DNA of 64,000 bases, taken from Algoriphagus sp. A40. Its GTDB lineage: Bacteria; Bacteroidota; Bacteroidia; Cytophagales; Cyclobacteriaceae. Below, piece by piece: positions 27,088-34,649 of the stretch. The translations under genes and the position numbers were made by a program. The stretch is from positions 18,824 through 82,823 of the forward strand of contig NZ_MUNY01000028.1 of assembly GCF_002002735.1 (NCBI RefSeq), read 5' to 3'. The notes beneath the pieces are model-generated. The model saw nothing but the letters and a program-made list of their open reading frames with translations. It made no database searches and was not told the DNA's origin. Each line of letters starts with the position of its first letter. Position 1 is the first letter of the stretch.

Positions 27088-28206
27088 TTGAAGGAAACAA
27101 AAAACAAGGTAATCGTGATCGGTGGAGGGCTGGCAGGGCTGGTTTCCTCAATACTTCTTGCAAAACGCGGTAAGGATGTACTCCTGATCGAAAAAAAGAC
27201 CTATCCGTTTCACCGGGTTTGTGGAGAATATATCTCGAATGAAGTTCTTGATTTTTTGAAAAGGGAAGCCATCTACCCGGATTTTTTGGAAATGCCTTCG
27301 ATCTCCCGTTTTGAGTTCAGTGATACCAAAGGCCAAAAAGTCAGGATATCCCTTGATCTGGGTGGTTTTGGTATCAGCAGGTACGTTTTGGATGAATGGT
27401 TGTATCAAAAAGCCAAGTTTTTTGGAGTGGAAGTTCTTACAGGAATTCAGGTTTCTACGGTTGATTTTGATGAAAAAACAGACAAATTCTCCTTGTCACT
27501 TTCTGATCATTCGGTACTTGAAGGCGATTATGTGATCGGAGCCTATGGCAAGCGAAGCAAATTGGATTTGACGCTCAAGCGGCCATTTATTCAACAACGG
27601 AGTCCATTTATCGGTGTGAAATACCACCTGAAAATGGATTTTGTTCGAGACACTGTCGCCCTTTACAATTTCGCAGGTGGGTATTGCGGGATCAATGCTA
27701 TTGAGGAGGGTAAATTCAATCTTTGCTATCTGGGAAGCCGAGAACAGTTGAGAAAATTTGGTTCTGTAGAAGAAATGGAGCGGCAGGTTTTGTGGAAAAA
27801 TCCGATACTGGCAAGGATTTTCAGAGAAAGTGAGTTTCTTTTTGAAAAACCCGAAGTCATTAATGAGATTAATTTTGAACCGAAAAAACCGGTGGAAAAC
27901 CATATCCTGATGGCTGGAGATGCTGCTGGGTTAATTACTCCGCTTTGCGGAAATGGGATGGCAATGGCGATACATTCCGGAAAACTTGCCGGTGAGGCCT
28001 TGCTGTCGGGACAAAACCGAAGTGAAATCGAATCAATCTATGCTCAATCTTGGAATGCAGAATTCCGGCAAAGGCTTTGGATAGGAAGGAAAGTGCAACG
28101 GCTTTTTGGAGCAAAAGGAGTTTCGGTTTTTGCCCGAAATCTGATTCAGCATCTTCCTTTTTTTGCGAAGCAAATCATCAAAAACACCCACGGAAAACCA
28201 TTCTGA
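27088..28206 (+). CDS. FAD-dependent oxidoreductase of the polyketide locus
   Basis: A flavoprotein of the geranylgeranyl reductase / aromatic hydroxylase superfamily. The ADP-binding fold is VIVIGGGLAGLVSSILLAKRG (residues 8-28), followed by the family motif HRVCGEYIS (residues 43-51) and the FAD ribityl motif GDAAGLITPLCGNGMAMA. TTG 27088 is the only start that keeps the Rossmann strand. Its stop abuts the convergent UbiA stop (TGATCA at 28204-28209). With the type III PKS and methyltransferase it could hydroxylate or reduce a polyketide or prenyl group. Which of these it does is inference. Confidence 0.85.
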   Translation: MKETKNKVIVIGGGLAGLVSSILLAKRGKDVLLIEKKTYPFHRVCGEYISNEVLDFLKREAIYPDFLEMPSISRFEFSDTKGQKVRISLDLGGFGISRYVLDEWLYQKAKFFGVEVLTGIQVSTVDFDEKTDKFSLSLSDHSVLEGDYVIGAYGKRSKLDLTLKRPFIQQRSPFIGVKYHLKMDFVRDTVALYNFAGGYCGINAIEEGKFNLCYLGSREQLRKFGSVEEMERQVLWKNPILARIFRESEFLFEKPEVINEINFEPKKPVENHILMAGDAAGLITPLCGNGMAMAIHSGKLAGEALLSGQNRSEIESIYAQSWNAEFRQRLWIGRKVQRLFGAKGVSVFARNLIQHLPFFAKQIIKNTHGKPF

Positions 28207-29103
28207 TCAGAACCCGAAAACCTGTAAGATCTGGGTGTTTTCCAGAAAATAGTAAATAAAGAATGCATTCAGGATCAAGGCAGAAATGCTGTTCATGCCC
28301 ATTGCCCAGGAATAGGAGGCATATTTTTCCGGATTGGAATTTACAAAACCGAACCAGATTAGAAAGAAAAGCATGATCGGAGCCATTGCGCCCAGGTAAA
28401 TCCAGATTACCTCCACCTGATTTCGATCCAAAAAGTACCAGACAAAGGCTGCACCGGTAAGCGCAAAAAAGAAGGCTGAAAAAATAAATGTTCCCTTGAT
28501 CCCCAACTTGATACTGAGAGTATGGTCGCCCCGTCGGGAATCTTCCCGATGTTGGTAAACTTGTGTCAATGGGTAATTTCCCCAAAGCATCAGGCTGGTC
28601 AAAAGTCCTGGAATTACCACGTGAGGCCTCAAAACCACATCCCAACCCAAGTTGCTCAGCCCGGCATAAGTCATCGCAAAAGTGAAATATCCCTGAAAAA
28701 ACCCGGCAATAAACCAGCTTGCCCAAGGATACTTTTTGATCCGAATCGAAGGATGTGAATAAGCCATGCTGACAAAAGCATAGACTAATAGCATACTTGC
28801 AAAACTCCAGCTGATCATTGCTCCCAAAACCAAGGCAACTAAGAGGAACACCTGCGAAAGCCAATACAAATCCGGGGTGACTTTTGGTGGATGCTTCAGA
28901 CCTCCGATACTTTCCTCGTCTTTGTCAAAAAAGCTGTTGTACCCATTGCTACTCGGATAGAGGAATAGGTGCAATGCCAAAAACACCAATAACAAGCGGC
29001 CCTCATTATGGTTTGGTGTAAGAGCAAGCGCAAAAAGGAATACCGGCATCAGGAAAAGCGAGAAAGGGATGCGCAGATGTTTAAGACTTGAGCTCGTGAT
29101 CAT
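28207..29103 (-). CDS. UbiA-family prenyltransferase of the polyketide locus
   Basis: A multi-pass membrane enzyme of 298 aa that would attach an isoprenoid diphosphate to an aromatic or polyol acceptor. The first aspartate-rich motif is NGYNSFFDKDEES (N56, D60, D62) and the second YQHREDSRRGD (D188, D193); about eight hydrophobic segments surround them. ATG 29103 is chosen because the upstream extension to 29166 is polar and would crowd the divergent type III PKS promoter. It shares an intergenic region of about 90 bases with that gene. The acceptor may be the PKS product (inference). Confidence 0.88.
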   Translation of the reverse strand: MITSSSLKHLRIPFSLFLMPVFLFALALTPNHNEGRLLLVFLALHLFLYPSSNGYNSFFDKDEESIGGLKHPPKVTPDLYWLSQVFLLVALVLGAMISWSFASMLLVYAFVSMAYSHPSIRIKKYPWASWFIAGFFQGYFTFAMTYAGLSNLGWDVVLRPHVVIPGLLTSLMLWGNYPLTQVYQHREDSRRGDHTLSIKLGIKGTFIFSAFFFALTGAAFVWYFLDRNQVEVIWIYLGAMAPIMLFFLIWFGFVNSNPEKYASYSWAMGMNSISALILNAFFIYYFLENTQILQVFGF

Positions 29104-29194
29104 GATTATTTTTTGTTGACCACTTAACCTTATCAGGCCGGGATGGTTACGTAGATAGCCATCCAATTTAGAAATTATACGTTAACTTGAAATA

Positions 29195-30274
29195 ATGAAT
29201 TCCAGCATAGTCAGCATCGGCCTTTCCAATCCGGGAGCCCCGATTTCCCAGTCCGAGATTGCCCGATTTATGCAGCTAGCCCATCAGTTGGATGAAACCG
29301 AAGGTAGAAGGCTGGGATTTCTTTACCGCAAGACCGGAATCGACAGCCGACACAGTGTTCTGGAAGATTTTGACAAGTTGAGTGTGGAGGATTTTAATTT
29401 TTTTCCCAAAAATGAATTGCTCTGTCCATTTCCTGGAACAAAGGCCCGGATGGATGTTTTTCAAAAAACTGCACCTCAATTGGCTTTTGATGCAGCAATT
29501 TCCTGTTTGAATCAGGCAGGTGAAAAATCTGAGGCCTTGACTCACCTGATTCTTGTTTCTTGCACCGGAATGGTGGCTCCCGGTGTGGAGCTCCAACTCA
29601 TGGAAATGTTGGGGCTGGAGGATTCGGTGGAGCGATATTGTGTGCATTTCATGGGTTGCTATGCAGCCTTCACAGGATTGAAGCTAGCTGACAAAATCCT
29701 TCGTGCCGAACCAGAAGCCAAGGTTTTGTTGGTTTCGGTGGAGTTATGCACGCTCCATTTTCAAAAAGAATATTCTGAGGACAACCTTTTGGCAAATTCC
29801 ATTTTTGGAGATGGAGCGGCTGCGGCTTTGGTCATGAATTCTGATATAGGACTGAAAATCAATTCTTACCTCAGTCAGGTACTTCGGGAAGGAGTGCAGG
29901 ACATGGCTTGGGGGATTGGTGATTTTGGTTTTGAAATGAAGCTCAGCAAATACATCCCATCACTCCTGGATAAGGGAATCAGGCAGTTGAAAGAAGTTTT
30001 TGAAAAGAAGTTTCGTCTGAGTCAGATTAAAAATTTTGCGATCCACCCTGGAGGTAAGCAGATCTTGCAAAAGGTCCAGGAGGCATTCGAACTTGGCCCA
30101 GAGGTTAATTTCCATGCCTTGGAAGTGCTGAAACAATTTGGAAATATGTCTTCGGCTTCCATTCTTTTTGTGTTGGAACGGATGATGAAAGATCCAGAAG
30201 TTCAGGGAGAAATTCTTTCGATGGGCTTTGGGCCGGGATTGACTTTAGAAACTTTGCACCTGATCAAGCAATGA
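29195..30274 (+). CDS. Type III polyketide synthase
   Basis: A chalcone/stilbene synthase-like homodimeric ketosynthase that condenses malonyl-CoA onto an acyl-CoA starter without an acyl carrier. The complete triad is visible: C155 in HFMGCYAAF, H284 in FAIHPGGKQ and N317 in FGNMSSAS. At 359 aa it has normal length. The methyltransferase start overlaps its stop by 4 bases (ATGA), so the two are translationally coupled. Bacterial relatives make alkylresorcinols or alkylpyrones. The product here is unknown. Confidence 0.95.
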   Translation: MNSSIVSIGLSNPGAPISQSEIARFMQLAHQLDETEGRRLGFLYRKTGIDSRHSVLEDFDKLSVEDFNFFPKNELLCPFPGTKARMDVFQKTAPQLAFDAAISCLNQAGEKSEALTHLILVSCTGMVAPGVELQLMEMLGLEDSVERYCVHFMGCYAAFTGLKLADKILRAEPEAKVLLVSVELCTLHFQKEYSEDNLLANSIFGDGAAAALVMNSDIGLKINSYLSQVLREGVQDMAWGIGDFGFEMKLSKYIPSLLDKGIRQLKEVFEKKFRLSQIKNFAIHPGGKQILQKVQEAFELGPEVNFHALEVLKQFGNMSSASILFVLERMMKDPEVQGEILSMGFGPGLTLETLHLIKQ

Positions 30275-30975
30275 GCAAGTTTGCAAAGCGAAGTGAGGAA
30301 AAGGAGCTAATGGACGATCTCGAGTGTTCCGGTGAAGTGCTGGAGCAGACCCTGAAAGAGCTCAAAACTATCAATCGTTGGCTGGGTGGGAATTATGTCA
30401 CCACCGATGGATTGGCCAAAATCATGAAACACCATCCCAAGGATTCCTATCAAATCGCGGACATCGGATGCGGGGGAGGTGATATGATCCGAGTCATGGA
30501 TCATTGGGCCAAATCCAAAAAACTCAAAGTGGATTTTGCAGGTATCGATGCCAACCCAAATATAATCGACCTGGCTAAAGTCAGACTTCAGGACGTGACC
30601 AATGTCAGATGGCAGGTTCAAAATGTGTTTGAGCAGGAGTTTTTGGAGGAAAAAGTGGACATAATTACTTGCACCCTTTTTACCCATCATTTCACGGATC
30701 AAGAATTAATTGGCTTGATTCAGGCTTTTCGCAGCAAAGCTTACCTGGGAATTGTCATCAATGACCTCCATCGGCATTGGTTTGCGTTTCACAGCATTCG
30801 GATATTGACCGGGCTTTTCAGCAAATCACCGATGGTGAGAAACGATGCTTCTTTATCCGTTTTGAGAAGTTTCAAAAAAGCTGATCTGGAGAGAATTTTA
30901 CGGGAGGCCGGAATAAAAACTTTCGAAATTCGTTGGTTTTGGGCGTTTAGATGGCAAGTTTTGGTCTTGTTTTAA
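30271..30975 (+). CDS. Class I SAM-dependent methyltransferase
   Basis: A Rossmann-fold methyltransferase of 234 aa with motif I IADIGCGGGDM (about residues 65-75), motif II VDFAGIDANPNI and a motif IV-like VDIITCTLFTHHF. It is coupled to the type III PKS by a 4-base overlap and so probably O- or C-methylates the polyketide. The C-terminal residues overlap the 5' region of the MscS gene only if that gene starts early. The substrate is inference from context. Confidence 0.88.
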   Translation: MSKFAKRSEEKELMDDLECSGEVLEQTLKELKTINRWLGGNYVTTDGLAKIMKHHPKDSYQIADIGCGGGDMIRVMDHWAKSKKLKVDFAGIDANPNIIDLAKVRLQDVTNVRWQVQNVFEQEFLEEKVDIITCTLFTHHFTDQELIGLIQAFRSKAYLGIVINDLHRHWFAFHSIRILTGLFSKSPMVRNDASLSVLRSFKKADLERILREAGIKTFEIRWFWAFRWQVLVLF

Positions 30976-30998
30976 ATTTGAAACCTACTATTTTATTT

Positions 30999-31826
30999 AT
31001 GGAATTGTCTCCGGAAACTATCAAAACACTATTGGAACAAGGTATCCAGCTGGCTTACAAAATCATTCCTTCACTGCTTTATGCCCTGTTTTTTTACTTT
31101 GTGGGGCGTTTTATTGTAAACAAACTTGTCAATGGATTCAGCAAAGTTCTGAATAGACGAGACGCGAATCCCTCCCTGAATACCTTTTTGGTGGGTCTGG
31201 TGAAAGCTGTGCTCTATGTCTCCTTGTTCATTGGGATTGCCACGATTTTGGGAGTGCCGATGTCCTCTTTCCTGGCGATTTTGGGTGCCGCAGGCTTGGC
31301 TATCGGTTTGGCACTTCAGGGCTCGCTCTCCAATTTTGCTGGTGGAGTTTTGATATTATTGTTTAAACCTTTTAAAGTTGGGGACGTCATCGAAGGCCAG
31401 GGCCGAACCGGAACAGTGACCAAAATTGATATCCTTTATACCCACCTCAATACCTTTGACAACAAAGAAGTTGTGATTCCAAACGGAAACCTTGCCAATT
31501 CCGATGTGGTCAATTTTTCTTCCCAGCCTACCAGAAGAGTGGATCTCAAAATAGGAGTTGCCTACCATACGGATCTCAAAAAGGCAAGGGAAGTGATTTT
31601 GGCAATTTTCAAAAATGATAACAGAGTCCACGCAGAACCGGAACCCGTAGTTTTTTTAAACAATTTCGGAGAAAGCTCTTTGGATCTGGTGGTAAGGGCT
31701 TGGACGGATACCGAAAACCTTTGGCCGGTCTATTTTGATTCCATGGAGAAAATCAAAGCCTCATTTGACAGCCATGACATTGAGATACCATTTCCGCAGC
31801 GGGTTGTTTTCACCAAAAAGGAGTAA
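30999..31826 (+). CDS. mscS: Small-conductance mechanosensitive channel, MscS type
   Basis: An inner-membrane channel that opens under tension to release solutes. Three hydrophobic segments end in the glycine/alanine-rich pore helix (FLAILGAAGLAIGLALQGSLSN), then the beta domain (KPFKVGDVIEGQGRTGTV...IPNGNLANSDVVNFS) and a C-terminal alpha/beta cage. ATG 30999 gives 275 aa, near the 286 aa of E. coli MscS. It follows the methyltransferase by 23 bases and may ride on that transcript, though its function looks unrelated. Confidence 0.94.
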   Translation: MELSPETIKTLLEQGIQLAYKIIPSLLYALFFYFVGRFIVNKLVNGFSKVLNRRDANPSLNTFLVGLVKAVLYVSLFIGIATILGVPMSSFLAILGAAGLAIGLALQGSLSNFAGGVLILLFKPFKVGDVIEGQGRTGTVTKIDILYTHLNTFDNKEVVIPNGNLANSDVVNFSSQPTRRVDLKIGVAYHTDLKKAREVILAIFKNDNRVHAEPEPVVFLNNFGESSLDLVVRAWTDTENLWPVYFDSMEKIKASFDSHDIEIPFPQRVVFTKKE

Positions 31827-31830
31827 AAAT

Positions 31831-31871
31831 CAAATGGCCAACAGGAAACCGGAATTCCTGTTGGCCATTTG
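31831..31871. terminator. Bidirectional terminator between mscS and lipoprotein gene
   Basis: A perfect 17-bp stem (31831-31847 with 31855-31871) with a 7-base loop separates the convergent genes. T runs are weak on both sides, but the stem is long. Confidence 0.8.
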
Positions 31872-31888
31872 AATTTGAACCGGTTTTA

Positions 31889-32737
31889 TTAAGATCTGGG
31901 CAAGGTAACGATTTTGGTCTGGTCTCCCACCGTGATAGAGACTTCTCGATCACAGCCATCCGTCCCAAAGTCGACTTTCATTTCTCCTCTACCCACTACC
32001 TTGATTTCCATCGATCCTTCATTTGGGATTCGGACTCCCGTGCGGATGCATCGCTCTACAAAGATCAAAGGAGATTTGATTTCAACTACGTATTCATTCC
32101 CCTTGCGGTTGATGCCTTTACTGCCGCCTGAGACAGCGTAGACAAATCCTCGGTCACCATTCGGCAAAAATATCTTTTTGGTATGTCTTGCCTCGAAAGT
32201 TCTGAAAGTGCCGTCAGGCCAGGTTATTTTGCCTCCTTCCACGACAGTTTTAAAGCTGAAAAACTTGTCATTTTCGTTAAAGCCTTCATTGGTGACCACC
32301 CGGATACCTTCAATTTTACGGCCATCCACGTAAAAATCATCAAATCTGGTCGTGATTTTGGAGCCTGGAACCCAATACCTTCCCGTGTAGGTGACAATGA
32401 TTTTGCCCTTTCGGGTGACGCCTTTAGGGCTGGTGCAGCCTTCCCCAAAATCGATAACCATCCGTTTTTCATTGGGTGACCAATTGATTTTGACCTTTTC
32501 GCACAAGTCCTCTTCTAAGGTAATCAGGCTTCTGTCAGCAAATCCATTTCGCTGAAAACCGGTCAGTGTGACCTCATCGATGTCCTCCATAGTTGCCGTC
32601 AGGTCCACTTCTTGGGATGTCTCCTCAGTATCTTCAAGTTGACTCGACGGCAAATTGTCATCTTTATCACAAGAAGTAAAAAGCAGGATGCCTGGTAGGG
32701 CAAGGCATTTCAGCAGGGCAATACGTGTTGATTTCAT
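31889..32737 (-). CDS. Hypothetical lipoprotein, paralogue of the 33530-34351 gene
   Basis: A 282-aa probable lipoprotein (signal LPGILLFTSC, lipobox C23). The mature part shares blocks with the neighbour at 33530: VIDFGEGCTSPKGVTRKGKIIV, GKITWPDGTFRTF, ERCIRTGVRIPNEGSMEI and VDFGTDGCDRE. Four conserved cysteines suggest disulfides, and the pattern is beta-rich. Function unknown. The two paralogues flank the nitroreductase on the same strand, so they probably arose by local duplication. Confidence 0.78.
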   Translation of the reverse strand: MKSTRIALLKCLALPGILLFTSCDKDDNLPSSQLEDTEETSQEVDLTATMEDIDEVTLTGFQRNGFADRSLITLEEDLCEKVKINWSPNEKRMVIDFGEGCTSPKGVTRKGKIIVTYTGRYWVPGSKITTRFDDFYVDGRKIEGIRVVTNEGFNENDKFFSFKTVVEGGKITWPDGTFRTFEARHTKKIFLPNGDRGFVYAVSGGSKGINRKGNEYVVEIKSPLIFVERCIRTGVRIPNEGSMEIKVVGRGEMKVDFGTDGCDREVSITVGDQTKIVTLPRS

Positions 32738-32796
32738 GATAGATGGGGATTGATTTCTTGAAATTCGAACTTTAGACTAAAATACAACACGTCAGT

Positions 32797-33474
32797 TTAA
32801 TAAGTTATCAATATTTTCTCTAGCCGTTTTCGTTCAATATCAGGAACATAGGCAGGGGTTTTTGGGTGGCCTACCGGCAAAAGAAGAAATGGCTTCTCAT
32901 TGGATGGCCGTTTTAAAATTTCAGTCAGAAAATTCATCGGACTTGGAGTGTGGGTGACCGTGACCAATCCAGCTTGGTGAATAGCGGCTATCAAAAAGCC
33001 GCAGGCTATTCCTACAGATTCACTGACATAATAATGCTGGGTTTTTTCCCCATTTTCCACGCCGTAAGATTGCTTAAAGACGACAATCAGGAATGGAGCC
33101 TCTTCCAAAAATGGCTTTTCCCAATCTGTGCCCAGTGGTTTCAGGTCATTTTTCCAGTCTTCTGGCATTCGGTGCGAATAGGAAATTCGCTCTTCTTCCT
33201 CAGCTGCTTTTCGTATTTTCAGTTTGATATCCGAATCTGAAATCAGGCAAAACGTCCAAGGCTGTTTATGTGCTCCTGAGGGCGCCGTGCCAGCTGATCG
33301 GATGATATTTTCCATAACTTCAAGGGGTACCGGTCGAGTGTCAAATTCACGGACAGTCCTACGTGAATCCATGTCCTTATAGAAGACCATTGAATTTCGG
33401 ACCAATTCCTCATCTGTCAATTTTGGCCTTTGGTAACGGATATGGTGGAATCCATTGATCAGTTTTTTTTCCAT
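32797..33474 (-). CDS. Nitroreductase-family flavoprotein
   Basis: An FMN-dependent NAD(P)H oxidoreductase. FMN-binding residues are in DSRRTVREFDTRPVP and SAGTAPSGAHKQPWTF. ATG 33474 gives 225 aa; the frame is open up to 33603, but that part overlaps the upstream lipoprotein gene and its terminator and matches nothing. Its start lies 10 bases past the upstream terminator stem. Physiological substrate unknown. Confidence 0.88.
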   Translation of the reverse strand: MEKKLINGFHHIRYQRPKLTDEELVRNSMVFYKDMDSRRTVREFDTRPVPLEVMENIIRSAGTAPSGAHKQPWTFCLISDSDIKLKIRKAAEEEERISYSHRMPEDWKNDLKPLGTDWEKPFLEEAPFLIVVFKQSYGVENGEKTQHYYVSESVGIACGFLIAAIHQAGLVTVTHTPSPMNFLTEILKRPSNEKPFLLLPVGHPKTPAYVPDIERKRLEKILITY

Positions 33475-33483
33475 AAAAACAAA

Positions 33484-33509
33484 AACGGCTATCCCTAAAG
33501 ATAGCCGTT
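33484..33509 (-). terminator. Terminator between lipoprotein and nitroreductase genes
   Basis: A perfect 10-bp stem AACGGCTATC/GATAGCCGTT (33484-33493 with 33500-33509) is followed on the minus strand by a T-rich run that reaches to the nitroreductase start codon. It may work as an attenuator for that gene. Confidence 0.85.
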
Positions 33510-33529
33510 CCTTTTGGAATGATAGTTTG

Positions 33530-34351
33530 TCAGTCCAGTGTGATTTCTTTAGATCCTCCCGGATAGGTGACTGTAGCGAGCTTGTCGCAGGTTCCACTGC
33601 CAAGATCTACTAAAACTGAGATGTCCAACACACTAAAATCCATCTTGCCTGAACTTGGGACGAACACGTTGGTCCTTACGCACTCTTGGTTGAGTACAAG
33701 TTCCTCAGTTACCAGGGCTGTATAGGCAAAACCTTCCCTGCCGGTGCCTGCCGCCGTCCCAGTGATGACTACTGATCCGTTTTCTCCAAGAGTTACCATG
33801 CGGGTTTGGGTAGAAGTATAGGTCGCAAAGCTATTGTCTGGCCAGGTTACTTTCCCGTTTTCGATCTTGACATTGAGTGATACTGGGCTGGTGCCGCTTG
33901 GTAGATTTCCGGTGATGGTCTTGATTCCTTCGATCTTCAATCCGTCAGCTTCATAGCCTTCCAAGGTGATGTTGGCGGAGATTTTACCCTGAAGCAGTTC
34001 GGCCAAAGAGTAGGAAATGAGGATTTTACCCTTCCTTTCTACTCCATTTGGGCTGGTGCATCCGGTACCGAAGTCTATGGTGAGTTTTCCCGCCAATGCG
34101 TTGTTGGTGATCGCGGTATTGGAGCAGATGTCTGCGTCAGTGAGTATTCTGGCGCCTAGTCCTATGCCTTGCAAGGCATCAAAAGCCAGCAAATCGATGT
34201 CCTCATAGGCTGCGTTGACTTCAAACTGTTCTTCAACGACCGCTACTTTGGACTCGGTAGTGACAGGATCGGGCTCATCGTTGCAGGAAAACAGCAGGAC
34301 AGGAAAGGCCAAAAGCGAAAGTTTAGCAAGTGTCAATAGATTGGATTTCAT
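33530..34351 (-). CDS. Hypothetical lipoprotein, paralogue of the 31889-32737 gene
   Basis: A 273-aa probable lipoprotein with signal LLAFPVLLFSC. It shares with its paralogue the blocks TIDFGTGCTSPNGVERKGKILISY, GKVTWPDNSFATY, QECVRTNVFVPSSGKMDF and VDLGSGTCDKL. It has the same cysteine pattern and a beta-rich layout, with no enzymatic motif. It is first in the lipoprotein-nitroreductase-lipoprotein group, but a terminator follows it directly. Confidence 0.78.
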   Translation of the reverse strand: MKSNLLTLAKLSLLAFPVLLFSCNDEPDPVTTESKVAVVEEQFEVNAAYEDIDLLAFDALQGIGLGARILTDADICSNTAITNNALAGKLTIDFGTGCTSPNGVERKGKILISYSLAELLQGKISANITLEGYEADGLKIEGIKTITGNLPSGTSPVSLNVKIENGKVTWPDNSFATYTSTQTRMVTLGENGSVVITGTAAGTGREGFAYTALVTEELVLNQECVRTNVFVPSSGKMDFSVLDISVLVDLGSGTCDKLATVTYPGGSKEITLD

Positions 34352-34384
34352 TTTGTTATGTTTTAAAAGTCCGAAATTTACTTT

Positions 34385-34555
34385 TTATTTTTTGATAGTT
34401 GATTTTTTGGTTTTGGGATTACTTCCCACACACCCGATGTTTTGGGTTAAAGGGATGTCTGAAGGCAAAATTCCCATACCGGCCCTCATGTCCCATTCTT
34501 CAGCTTGATTGGATGGGGAAACCGTTTTAGGAAGTTTTTTGGTTGAATTATCCAT
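34385..34555 (-). CDS. Small conserved-looking protein, 56 aa
   Basis: ATG 34555 opens a short frame (MDNSTKKLPKTVSPS...) with a core EEWDMRAGMGILPSDIPLT followed by QNIGCVGS and a basic tail. A tryptophan and proline core with a single cysteine in such a small protein looks selected rather than random, and I recall similar short Bacteroidota proteins without a name. It is divergent from the MutS-like gene (starts 94 bases apart) and lies upstream of the lipoprotein gene on the same strand. Function unknown; it could be a modified or secreted peptide precursor (speculative). Confidence 0.5.
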   Translation of the reverse strand: MDNSTKKLPKTVSPSNQAEEWDMRAGMGILPSDIPLTQNIGCVGSNPKTKKSTIKK

Positions 34556-34638
34556 TACTTTTTTCAAACGAGCACTTGGGGATAAGATTATTATTTTTGG
34601 ATGAAAGTTTGAAATCGAAAGAATTTTTCCCCTTTGTC

Positions 34639-34646
34639 TATCTTTG
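34639..34646 (+). promoter_or_regulatory. -7 box (TATCTTTG) 3 bases before the mutS-like ATG
   Basis: TATCTTTG matches TAnnTTTG and ends 3 bases before ATG 34650. Transcription starting about 5-7 bases downstream of such a box would give a leaderless mRNA. No TTTG lies at the ideal -33 spacing. Confidence 0.4.
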
Positions 34647-34649
34647 GGG

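Noticed and set aside
28178..28864. A 228-codon minus-strand frame inside UbiA
   Set aside because: It is an alternative frame of the same strand as the strongly supported UbiA gene, with cysteine-rich non-protein-like sequence.
32797..33603. N-terminal extension of the nitroreductase up to 33603
   Set aside because: It would cross the terminator and overlap the upstream lipoprotein gene; the extra 43 residues match no nitroreductase.
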